Source: Prevotella sp. (lineage in GTDB: Bacteria > Bacteroidota > Bacteroidia > Bacteroidales > Bacteroidaceae). From it: a stretch of DNA of 35,925 nt. The notes beneath the pieces are model-generated. The model was not told the origin of the DNA. It saw only the letters and a list, made by a program, of their open reading frames with translations, and ran no database searches. The stretch's first letter is position 1; every line of letters starts with the position of its first letter. The stretch lies in assembly GCA_022782305.1 (NCBI GenBank), contig JALFPC010000046.1, positions 1 through 35,925 on the forward strand, written 5' to 3'. The translations under genes were made by a program, and so were the position numbers. Below are positions 1 to 6,668 of this stretch, piece after piece.

Positions 1-638
1 AAAGGATTATCATCTTCATCATAGAATAGGAAATCTGGTCTGCCATTTGAGAGGTCTTCTTCTTTATGGACAGTATAACCCCTGTCAAAAAGGTATCGAG
101 CTAATTTGTCTTGAACATCATGTTCTTTCCAATTCTTATGATATGGCGTATCAAAACGCATAGTCCTAATCTTGTATTTATTTAGAACGAACATTAAAGA
201 TACGTTCTTTCTCAATGCATCTGTGACATAGTCGCATATGGGTTTTATCACTTCAATTTTGAAAAGTCGTATTCTTTCTTTTTTGTCATACTCACTATTA
301 TTATAGCATGTCCATGGTGCATCATCATAGAAATCTAAAATGTTATTAGTGTTATATGTATGCTCCAAATAATGCAGGACATAAGAGATGTATTTCTTTT
401 TGTATAGACCAACTTCTTTTAAAATTTCAAATCCTAGTTCGGTCTCGAACTCCTCTGGATTCTTACTCTTAAATGGATATTCTTCCTTGAGATCACATAG
501 TATCGTTTTAACTTCTTCGTATGAATACAAGAAATCTATCAGATGCTTCGTTGTATAATAAAGCATCTGATCTGAATTGGATTCACTATATCGTGAATAA
601 TATAGTTCAATTTCTTTTATGATTCGTTGCGTTAGCAT
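1..638 (-). CDS. Partial protein with PD-(D/E)XK nuclease-like C-terminal part (cut by left edge)
   Basis: Reading the minus strand from an ATG at 638 gives 212 uninterrupted codons to the window edge, so the 3' end is missing. The start follows the stop of the upstream nuclease gene by only 2 nt, so the two are almost certainly co-translated. The first ~150 residues are rich in Tyr, Lys and Glu and match no family I recognise; no signal peptide or membrane segment is seen. Near the visible end comes a pattern of a helix (KEHDVQDKLARYLFDRGY), a strand with VHKEED, then NGRPDFLFYDED. The order helix, Glu, PD plus hydrophobic strand is how restriction-endonuclease-like folds begin; the expected E/QxK would lie beyond the edge. 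Function is therefore inferred: probably a nuclease partner of the GIY-YIG gene. The coding call is firm, the fold call moderate. Confidence 0.7.
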   Translation of the reverse strand, partial: MLTQRIIKEIELYYSRYSESNSDQMLYYTTKHLIDFLYSYEEVKTILCDLKEEYPFKSKNPEEFETELGFEILKEVGLYKKKYISYVLHYLEHTYNTNNILDFYDDAPWTCYNNSEYDKKERIRLFKIEVIKPICDYVTDALRKNVSLMFVLNKYKIRTMRFDTPYHKNWKEHDVQDKLARYLFDRGYTVHKEEDLSNGRPDFLFYDEDDNP

Positions 639-640
639 AT

Positions 641-1906
641 TTATTGAGTATTTGCATTGATTATTTCCTTCGCAATAATTGATTCCTTGTATTGCATAGC
701 AAGAGGTTCGTCTATAAAATCAACATCATACCCCTTTTGTACAATTGCATTTTTTATATCATGGAGAGAAACACGGAAATACTCCTTTCTGAAATTAACT
801 GCATTTACTTTGTTTTTGTCAAACATTCTATGTAGATGAGTTTCCAATGCTGGAGCATCTTCGCTATATATGAATGCGTGGACATCAAAAGGAAATGGTA
901 CACTAGCATTACTCAATTCAAGTACTCGTTCCATTGGATCAAGACGGCGAGTCATACCTATCTTGTAAACGCCTTCTCCAAAAGAACCCACATTTGAGAT
1001 TATATAAACATAGCCACTTTTTGTCTGTTGAGCCATGCTCATTGCTCTTTGCCTCTCTTCTTCAGCCTCTTTTAATGCAAGTTTAAGAGCCTCAATTTCA
1101 TCTTTGAGCTTTTGTATTTTATCTTCGGATTGTTGGATTGCGAGTTGCTGCTGTTTGCGTTCCAACATTTTTTCTGCTTGTTCTTGTTTCTTGTTCGCTC
1201 GTTTAATCGCAGCCTCATAATCTTTCTGAGCCTGCCTTTCTTCTTTTTCTGCTTCCTTAATCTGTATCTGCTTTTGTATGATAAGATACTTTGCCTCTAA
1301 CATCCGAAAAAGGTCTTTTTCAAATTGCTCTGGTATTTCTACATTGTGATGAAGACCACAGATTTTCACTTTTTTTGTTACGGCTAAAATCTGTGTTCGA
1401 AGTGTTTCCCAATCTAGAGATTTCATTTGTTTGACCAAATCCTTAACACACATTTTTAGATATTCATCGGCTATTTCTATAAACGTATGCTGAGGGAGCA
1501 TAATAGTTTCCATAAAATCTAAGATTCCACGATGTGCATATTTTGATGGCGAAAGGATAGATTTTATTTCTTCAAGAGAATACTTGTCAAAGTTTTCTCT
1601 TACCGCTCTAAGTGCATCTGATTCAAAATATGTTGATTGTTGGAAAATCTCGTTAATTATTTGATGGCGCATAAGTTGTAACTTTGCGTCATCAAAAGTA
1701 TTAAGCAGTTTTCTTTTGTCCTCAACCTTTTCTTTTTCGTATTCATAATCTTCCTTCAATTCATCTCGTTCAGCCTCTATCCTTTTTGTTTCTTTCAAAA
1801 TCAAATCCCGACGATTTGATAAGGCTGCAATTTCTTTTTTCAGTTCCTCAATTTGTGATTGGAGCTTTTGTTCTTCGGAAGGGAATAATTTATCAAAAAT
1901 ACCCAT
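641..1906 (-). CDS. Coiled-coil protein with C-terminal GIY-YIG (T5orf172/MUG113) nuclease domain, DUF4041/SNIPE-like
   Basis: A 421-residue protein. Residues ~10-70 form a Lys/Glu-rich coiled coil, ~90-200 a helical region of unknown fold, and ~205-292 a second long coiled coil like the tail of the DUF4041 domain. Residues ~298-390 are a T5orf172/MUG113 GIY-YIG-superfamily domain: GYVYIISN (298-305), YKIGMTRR (314-321), the SNASVPFPFDVHAFIYSEDA stretch, LETHLHRMF with Glu355, and EYFRV. The likely catalytic Tyr, Arg and Glu positions are present. Known SNIPE proteins combine DUF4041 with such a nuclease to cut incoming phage DNA at the membrane. Here no transmembrane segment is visible at the N-terminus, unlike the described SNIPE, so this is either a soluble variant or is recruited by a partner. 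It sits between an XRE regulator and a second nuclease-like gene. Nuclease domain confident; defence role inferred. Confidence 0.85.
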   Translation of the reverse strand: MGIFDKLFPSEEQKLQSQIEELKKEIAALSNRRDLILKETKRIEAERDELKEDYEYEKEKVEDKRKLLNTFDDAKLQLMRHQIINEIFQQSTYFESDALRAVRENFDKYSLEEIKSILSPSKYAHRGILDFMETIMLPQHTFIEIADEYLKMCVKDLVKQMKSLDWETLRTQILAVTKKVKICGLHHNVEIPEQFEKDLFRMLEAKYLIIQKQIQIKEAEKEERQAQKDYEAAIKRANKKQEQAEKMLERKQQQLAIQQSEDKIQKLKDEIEALKLALKEAEEERQRAMSMAQQTKSGYVYIISNVGSFGEGVYKIGMTRRLDPMERVLELSNASVPFPFDVHAFIYSEDAPALETHLHRMFDKNKVNAVNFRKEYFRVSLHDIKNAIVQKGYDVDFIDEPLAMQYKESIIAKEIINANTQ

Positions 1907-2081
1907 ATTGAAATGTCTGTTAGGTTTGCTGTTTATAATAATGCTTGCTTTTGCTTATTTCATTCGGCTCGGATATTGTTACAGAGTGAAATCGGATATT
2001 GCTCCTGTTATTTAAAATACTATTAAACCAATGCCAATAAGATAAGTAGAATACGAAATGTTCTGTTATCAAGTAGATTTA

Positions 2082-2423
2082 TCATTGTTCATTGCCCTTT
2101 GGGGTATTTACAATAACGAACTTTGTGCCACAACGCGGACAGAACATTGTTTCTTGCCTATTCTGCAAATCTTGCTTATCTTGACATTTGGACGTGTTTC
2201 TGTCAACTATACTTTCGTCATGTTCTGAATCAACACTGTAAAACAAGTCAGTAATATCACATTCAAGTTTCTCGCATAATTCTTCGAGTTTCTTAATCGT
2301 AGGGTTGCCGTTTATGATGTTCTGAATGATATTTTGAGTTTTCATACCACTCTTTTCGGCAAATGAAGTTATTGTATAACCACGATCCGTAATAGCACGA
2401 CGTACATCAATTTTTGTTCTCAT
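2082..2423 (-). CDS. XRE/Cro-C1-type DNA-binding regulator with C-terminal CxxC motif
   Basis: A 113-residue protein starting MRTKIDVRRAITDRGYT. Residues ~5-60 form a helix-turn-helix of the Cro/C1 type (TITSFAEKSGMKTQNIIQNI then NGNPTIKKLEELCEKLECD). After a charged linker comes FCPRCGTKFVIVN, a single CxxC zinc-knuckle-like motif; only one Cys pair is present, so it is half of a zinc ribbon unless it dimerises. An ATG 10 codons upstream (2453) is in frame, but it would overlap the -7 element of a good promoter at 2451-2482, so ATG 2423 is preferred. The gene lies directly upstream of the nuclease gene on the same strand, a usual position for a regulator of a defence or mobile module. Targets are unknown; autoregulation is suggested by repeats at its promoter. 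Confidence 0.85.
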   Translation of the reverse strand: MRTKIDVRRAITDRGYTITSFAEKSGMKTQNIIQNIINGNPTIKKLEELCEKLECDITDLFYSVDSEHDESIVDRNTSKCQDKQDLQNRQETMFCPRCGTKFVIVNTPKGNEQ

Positions 2424-2450
2424 TGTTACTATATATATGATTAGACGTTG

Positions 2451-2482
2451 CAAAATTACTACAAATAGTTGAATTATACAAA
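2451..2482 (-). promoter_or_regulatory. Bacteroidota-type promoter of the XRE regulator
   Basis: On the minus strand TTTG (2479-2482), a 20-nt spacer, and TAATTTTG (2451-2458) match the Bacteroidota -33/-7 consensus exactly. Transcription would start near 2444, about 20 nt before the ATG at 2423. Confidence 0.75.
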
Positions 2483-2523
2483 TAATAGTATCGAAATGAT
2501 ACGATATATAGTTGAATTTATAC
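2465..2523. promoter_or_regulatory. Candidate operator: direct repeats around a short palindrome
   Basis: ATAGTTGAATTATAC (2465-2479) recurs as ATAGTTGAATTTATAC (2508-2523), starting 43 nt apart, or about four helical turns. Between them lies the inverted repeat GTATC-gaaat-GATAC (2488-2502). The first copy abuts the -33 element of the XRE promoter. This arrangement fits autoregulation by the XRE protein, but binding is an inference. Confidence 0.4.
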
Positions 2524-2742
2524 GCAAACGATTCGCTATACTATCTTTTATTGTTGTATTGTAGAGAAAATGGCTGTTGTTTACTGGTTTTTTAAGATTG
2601 AATTTTATTAAAATGGCAGAATACTGCTGACATTGTGGCAATTTTGTCGGTTTGGAGCAAGAAACAGCGTCATCAATGCTACGGAAAAGTACGCGAAGGA
2701 GTTGTGGCACGATGATTGCATCCTTCCGAAAAGGAAGAGGTA

Positions 2743-2798
2743 AGAAACAGCGTTTCTTGCATTACTCCATACGGAATGGTGCAAGGAACGCTGTTTCT
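2743..2798. repeat. Long hairpin, 26-bp stem with 4-nt loop
   Basis: Arm 2743-2768 pairs with 2773-2798 around the loop ATAC. Of 26 positions, 22 are Watson-Crick pairs, three are G-U wobbles in RNA, and one is a C-A mismatch. The outer 12 positions pair perfectly (AGAAACAGCGTT). No U-run follows, so it is not a plain terminator. The compensating wobble differences suggest that the RNA fold is maintained. Confidence 0.75.
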
Positions 2799-2819
2799 GT
2801 GTCCTGACGTTACGGAGCG

Positions 2820-2929
2820 AATGTGGAAACAATGTGTCTGGCTGATTCCAAACAGTATTAGTCAACGGAAACAATGTTGTGGTGGTATCAGCAATATGTC
2901 TGGGGCGACGGCGATAGCGTTTCCACATT
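2820..2929. repeat. Nested inverted repeat
   Basis: AATGTGGAAAC (2820-2830) is perfectly inverted as GTTTCCACATT (2919-2929). Inside it, GCTGATTCCA (2841-2850) matches TGGTATCAGC (2883-2892) at nine of ten positions. GGAAACAATGT also appears twice as a direct repeat inside the element. Confidence 0.5.
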
Positions 2930-2955
2930 ATTCACTTTCAAAACTTTATCAAACT

Positions 2956-3361
2956 ATGAGTGAGATTACAACTCTTAGCTAGGAGCGCCTGAACAACGGT
3001 GCTCATTTTTTGTTCATTTCGAACGTATTAACTCGTGCTGACTCAGCACATCAAGGACTACGCCATCGACCCAAAGATGCAGTTAGACAAGGAGACTGGT
3101 CTGCTGATTAACTTCGTTGACGACCTGGAGAAGAAGTATGCCAACGAGGTGGAGACACTTTCGCTTGGTGCGTTCGTGACAGCACTGAAGGCTGCCACCG
3201 AGAAGGTTCGCACGCTTACCGCAGAGCGTACAGACGAGCGTATGTCGAAGGCTGTTGGTGCGCTGAAGGTATCACGCAAGGCAAGCGATGATGCTTACCG
3301 TCTGCTGGTGAAGTTCGTGAATGCTTACGCACTGATTGAGGGCATGCCAGATTTTGTCTGA
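2956..3361 (+). pseudogene. Decayed DUF6261-like gene
   Basis: ATG at 2956 opens MSEITTLS, then a TAG stop (2980-2982), and the same frame continues as ERLNNGAHFLFISNVLTRAD, which resembles the N-terminus of DUF6261 proteins of Bacteroidales. The reading then passes into another frame, where 3035-3361 encodes about 108 residues ending in ERTDERMSKAVGALKVSRKA and a C-terminus ending MPDFV, resembling the family's C-terminal part. The family is usually about twice as long, so the middle appears deleted with a frameshift near 3043-3060, on top of a nonsense change (TTG to TAG would explain it). The frame from GTG 3035 could be expressed alone but has no start signal. The family name is from memory of its sequence style. 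Confidence 0.6.
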
Positions 3362-3370
3362 CATGCCCTC
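3338..3370 (+). terminator. Hairpin across the end of the DUF6261 remnant
   Basis: GAGGGCATG (3338-3346) pairs with CATGCCCTC (3362-3370) around a 15-nt loop holding the stop codon. A weak T-rich run (TTATCTAT) follows. It lies between the convergent remnant and uxaC and could stop transcription from either side. Confidence 0.5.
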
Positions 3371-3397
3371 TTATCTATACCAACAAATAGTGGTTTT

Positions 3398-4798
3398 TTA
3401 ATAGAATTTGAAATAGTTTCTTGCATTGTTGTAGGAGATATCCTCTACCATGCGGCTGAGTATCTCATTGTCGTTGGGCAACAGGCCCTTCTCTACATCA
3501 TTTCCGAGGATGTTGCAGAGCAAACGACGGAAATATTCATGACGTGGATAACTCAAGAACGAACGAGAATCGGTGAGCATTCCTACGAAACGGCTGAGCA
3601 AACCAAGCACTGAAAGGGCATTCATCTGACGAGTCATGCCATCAAGCTGATCGTTGAACCACCAACCTGAACCGAACTGAATCTTGCCAGGACATCCACC
3701 CTGGAAGTTGCCAAGCATGGTGGCTATCACCTCATTGGCACATGGGTTGAGGGTGTAGAGGATGGTACGTGTAAGCTTGCCCTCCATGTTGAGTTTGTTG
3801 AGGAAACGACTCATAGCACGAGCTGTGGTGAACTCACCGATAGAATCGAAACCGGTGTCGGGACCCAACTGATTGTACATCAGAGTATTATTGTCGCGGA
3901 TGGCACCATAGTGGAACTGCTGTGTCCAGTCTGCCTCTGCGTCCATCTCAGCCATGCGGGTGAGGAAGCAATTCTTGTATTGGCGTACCTCATGCTCAGA
4001 GAGTGTGATGCCCTGCATGGCCTTGGCGAAGATGGTTTCAATCTGTGAATCGGTATACTCCTCATCATAGAACTCCTCGATGCCGTGGTCAGAGAGTTTG
4101 CAACCATTCTCTGTGAAGAAGTCGTGGCGCTTCTGCAATGCGTCTACCATATCCTTGAATGTGGTGATGGTGACACCTGCCACTTCGCCCAACTTGTTTA
4201 CATAGTCGGCAAAATCAGGCTTTTCGATGTTCATGGCCTTGTCTGGGCGCCATGCGGGTATCATCTTTATTTCGAATCCACTCTCGCGTGTCTGCTTGTG
4301 ATAGCGCAGGTCATCGATAGGATCGTCGGTGGTGCACACACACTCTACATTATAATGGCGCATGAGTCCACGAGCTGAGAACTCGGGTTGCTGGAGCTTC
4401 TCATTGCACTCGTCGAAGATCTCCCTTGCAGTCTTTGGGCTCAATTGCTTTGTGATGCCAAAGGCGGTCTTGAGCTCGAGGTGAGTCCAGTGATACAATG
4501 GGTTGCGGAAAGTATAAGGCACTGTTTCTGCCCATTTCTCAAATTTCTCCCAATCGCTTGTATCCTTGCCAGTGCAGTATTTCTCGTCTACACCATTGGT
4601 GCGCATGGCACGCCACTTGTAGTGATCGCCACCGAGCCAGAGTTCTGTGATGCTCTTAAACTTGTGGTCGTTGGCCACCATCTCTGGAATAAGATGGCAA
4701 TGATAGTCGATGATTGGCATCTTGGCCGCATGGTTGTGGAACAAATCCTGGGCTACTTCATTATCGAGCAGGAAGTTGTCGTCGTTAAACTGTTTCAT
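3398..4798 (-). CDS. uxaC: Uronate isomerase
   Basis: UxaC (EC 5.3.1.12) converts D-galacturonate to D-tagaturonate and D-glucuronate to D-fructuronate in the cytoplasm, the first step of hexuronate use. The protein has 466 residues, the usual size for the family. The amidohydrolase-like metal site is seen in IIDYHCHLIPEMVAND (His33 and His35), followed by the signature LWLGGDHYKWRAMRTNGV. FGSGWWFNDQLDGM and SYPRHEYFRR near the C-terminus are typical of the family. It stands alone on the minus strand, divergent from ansA, with its own promoter at 4923-4954. The partner enzymes UxaA, KdgK and Eda are encoded 6-10 kb away in the same window. The start ATG is the first in frame after the promoter. 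Confidence 0.97.
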   Translation of the reverse strand: MKQFNDDNFLLDNEVAQDLFHNHAAKMPIIDYHCHLIPEMVANDHKFKSITELWLGGDHYKWRAMRTNGVDEKYCTGKDTSDWEKFEKWAETVPYTFRNPLYHWTHLELKTAFGITKQLSPKTAREIFDECNEKLQQPEFSARGLMRHYNVECVCTTDDPIDDLRYHKQTRESGFEIKMIPAWRPDKAMNIEKPDFADYVNKLGEVAGVTITTFKDMVDALQKRHDFFTENGCKLSDHGIEEFYDEEYTDSQIETIFAKAMQGITLSEHEVRQYKNCFLTRMAEMDAEADWTQQFHYGAIRDNNTLMYNQLGPDTGFDSIGEFTTARAMSRFLNKLNMEGKLTRTILYTLNPCANEVIATMLGNFQGGCPGKIQFGSGWWFNDQLDGMTRQMNALSVLGLLSRFVGMLTDSRSFLSYPRHEYFRRLLCNILGNDVEKGLLPNDNEILSRMVEDISYNNARNYFKFY

Positions 4799-4922
4799 TT
4801 TGTTTGCTTTTAGTATTTAGTAAATTAATATCTTCATAATATAAAGAGATGTGTGCGGCTCAAATTGTGCAGTTGTATGGTTAAAGATTTATGCAAACTG
4901 GGCCTTTGGGTCTCTTTGAGTG

Positions 4923-4954
4923 CAAAAATAATAAATATATTCCGTATTATCAAA
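4923..4954 (-). promoter_or_regulatory. uxaC promoter
   Basis: Minus strand TTTG (4951-4954), a 20-nt spacer, then TATTTTTG (4923-4930) followed by CACTC. The match to the Bacteroidota consensus is complete. It leaves a leader of about 115 nt before the uxaC ATG, long enough to hold operator sites. Confidence 0.65.
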
Positions 4955-4963
4955 AACTTTTAG

Positions 4964-4971
4964 TATTTTTG
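4964..4971 (+). promoter_or_regulatory. Likely -7 element of the ansA promoter
   Basis: TATTTTTG followed by CAC fits TAnnTTTG and puts the transcript start about 15 nt before the ansA ATG. No good TTTG is found at the -33 position, so this is a partial match. Confidence 0.45.
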
Positions 4972-4992
4972 CACAAAAATATAACGTAAACG

Positions 4993-6027
4993 ATGACGTA
5001 CAAGAGCAAAGTACTACTTATTTATACTGGCGGAACCATTGGAATGAACAGGAATCCGCGCACGGGAGCGCTCGAACCTTTCAATTTTGAGCATCTACTG
5101 AAAAATGTGCCCGAGCTGGAGCAGATACCGGCAGAGATATCATCATATCAGTTTACGCCTCCTATTGACAGCAGCGACATGTCGCCGAAATTGTGGATAG
5201 ACCTGGTGCATATCATTGCCAACAATTATAATGCATACGATGGTTTTATTATACTGCACGGCACCGATACAATGGCCTATACAGCCTCAGCATTGAGTTA
5301 TATGCTCGAAAACCTGACTAAGCCCGTGATACTCACCGGCAGCCAGTTGCCAATAGGTCAGTTGCGCACCGATGGCAAGGAGAACCTCATTACGAGCATC
5401 GAGATAGCCACGGCCAGAAGGCACGACGGCACCGCCCTGGTGCCTGAGGTGGGCATCTATTTCAACGGACATCTGATGAGGGGTAACAGAACGACTAAGC
5501 AGAGTTCTGACAATTTCAATGCCTTTGAGAGTTTCAATTTCATGCATCTGGCCGACGCAGGAGTGACCATCACATACCACGAAGACCGAATAATCACTCC
5601 CGACTATTCAAAGCCCATGGTGCCGCATTTCCAGTTAGACCCCAACGTAATCGTGTTTACCCTCTTCCCCGGCATCAGAGAGGAAATAGTGCACGACGTG
5701 CTTAGGATTCCCCAACTGAGGGGCATAGTGATGCGCACATACGGCAGCGGCAATGCCCCACAGCAGCAGTGGCTACTGGATGCGCTTAAAGAGGCTACAG
5801 CCAGTGGCAAGGTGGTGATCAATATCAGCCAGTGTATGGCTGGACGTGTGGAGATGAACAGGTATGACGCAGGCTATCAGCTCAAGTCTGCCGGTGTGTT
5901 GAGCGGATACGACAGCACCGTGGAGAGTGCTGTAACCAAACTGATGTATCTGCAAGCGCGCTTCTCTGATTATCACCAGGTTAGAAACTTCATGAGCAGG
6001 AGCATAAGGGGAGAAATCACGGTATAA
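4993..6027 (+). CDS. ansA: Type I L-asparaginase
   Basis: A 344-residue cytoplasmic-type asparaginase (EC 3.5.1.1) that hydrolyses L-asparagine to aspartate and ammonia. The nucleophile motif YTGGTIGMNRNP carries Thr15, and the second signature ILHGTDTMAYTASALSYML carries the Thr91-Asp92 pair. There is no signal peptide, in line with the type I (housekeeping) enzyme rather than the secreted type II. The C-terminus RSIRGEITV is typical of the family. It is divergent from uxaC. Just at the 3' end a 16-nt segment is duplicated, and the stop codon lies in the second copy. The next gene downstream is on the opposite strand, 16 nt away. Confidence 0.95.
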   Translation: MTYKSKVLLIYTGGTIGMNRNPRTGALEPFNFEHLLKNVPELEQIPAEISSYQFTPPIDSSDMSPKLWIDLVHIIANNYNAYDGFIILHGTDTMAYTASALSYMLENLTKPVILTGSQLPIGQLRTDGKENLITSIEIATARRHDGTALVPEVGIYFNGHLMRGNRTTKQSSDNFNAFESFNFMHLADAGVTITYHEDRIITPDYSKPMVPHFQLDPNVIVFTLFPGIREEIVHDVLRIPQLRGIVMRTYGSGNAPQQQWLLDALKEATASGKVVINISQCMAGRVEMNRYDAGYQLKSAGVLSGYDSTVESAVTKLMYLQARFSDYHQVRNFMSRSIRGEITV

Positions 6028-6043
6028 GGGGAGAAATCATCCT

Positions 6044-6640
6044 TTAACCTAACACGAAGCGCAACGACATGACGAATTGCGACAGGAAGAGCCATATCAC
6101 CAATATGGGTGCCACTGACGTGATGCCCGAGAGCATGGCCGAGACGACATCAGAGGGTCTGGGCGTGTTGCCCGAGATGATGCCGAAGATGGCGCTGGAG
6201 AGAAATAGTCCAAAGCATGACATGGGTATTATGGAGCGGCTGAAGGGAGAAGGAAAGAGATTGCCGTCGGCACTGAGCAATACGGCATGTGGCACCACCG
6301 ACAGCAGGGCCACGGCAATAACATATAGTGAAAAGAGAACAATAGCGGAATATAAGGCCAGGCGCTCGCGATATTTCCGGTGCTTGTCAGCCACGCATCT
6401 TATCATGCCACTCTCTGACATCACCCCCCAAGTGACACCAATGATTACCATCCATGAGGTGGGGGCAGAAGCCAAAAAGGAACTGTAGGTGCCCAAAAAC
6501 CATCTGGCTCCCTCGCCGCTTATCATGCTACGCACCTCAAGGGCGGGAAAGAGGATGGACACCAGCCATGAACCGATGACCAGCAGGATCAGCAGAATGG
6601 CAAGGGTTACCACGGAATATGTGGTTATCTTTGTTTTCAT
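6044..6640 (-). CDS. Half-length AbgT-like membrane protein
   Basis: About 198 residues from MKTKITTYSVV, with around five hydrophobic segments (roughly 9-33, 57-75, 100-121, 140-160 and 175-195). The stretch VRSMISGEGARWFLGTYSSF and the following GVTWGVMSESGMI resemble the first part of the AbgT transporter family (p-aminobenzoyl-glutamate uptake and drug export), but AbgT proteins have about 500 residues. Downstream of its stop there is only the end of ansA, so the missing half is not nearby. The frame is intact with no sign of decay, so it is either a distinct short family or a domain-sized relative. Another ATG three codons upstream (6649) is possible. It follows the response regulator gene by under 30 nt and is probably co-transcribed with it. 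Confidence 0.7.
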   Translation of the reverse strand: MKTKITTYSVVTLAILLILLVIGSWLVSILFPALEVRSMISGEGARWFLGTYSSFLASAPTSWMVIIGVTWGVMSESGMIRCVADKHRKYRERLALYSAIVLFSLYVIAVALLSVVPHAVLLSADGNLFPSPFSRSIIPMSCFGLFLSSAIFGIISGNTPRPSDVVSAMLSGITSVAPILVIWLFLSQFVMSLRFVLG

Positions 6641-6668
6641 AATCAGCATTTATGTGTGGGCAGGACTA

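Larger units (their letters stand above)
2524..2955. other. Non-coding, repeat- and hairpin-rich stretch
   Basis: No convincing gene is seen in this stretch of about 430 nt. Short open frames on both strands look random, with many rare residues and no family resemblance. It contains a 26-bp hairpin (2743-2798), a nested inverted repeat (2820-2929), an extra copy of AAGAAACAGCGT near 2662, and repeated GGAAACAATGT units. These look like an intergenic repeat family or remains of a degraded element. Confidence 0.6.

Noticed and set aside
2424..2453. Upstream ATG extending the XRE regulator by ten residues
   Set aside because: It would place the start on the -7 promoter element, and the extra residues (MQRLIIYIVT) do not fit the helix-turn-helix start.
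2716..2982. Open frame of about 88 codons on the plus strand over the hairpin region
   Set aside because: It runs through both large inverted repeats, has many Cys and Met in a random manner, and resembles no family except its last eight codons, which belong to the DUF6261 remnant.
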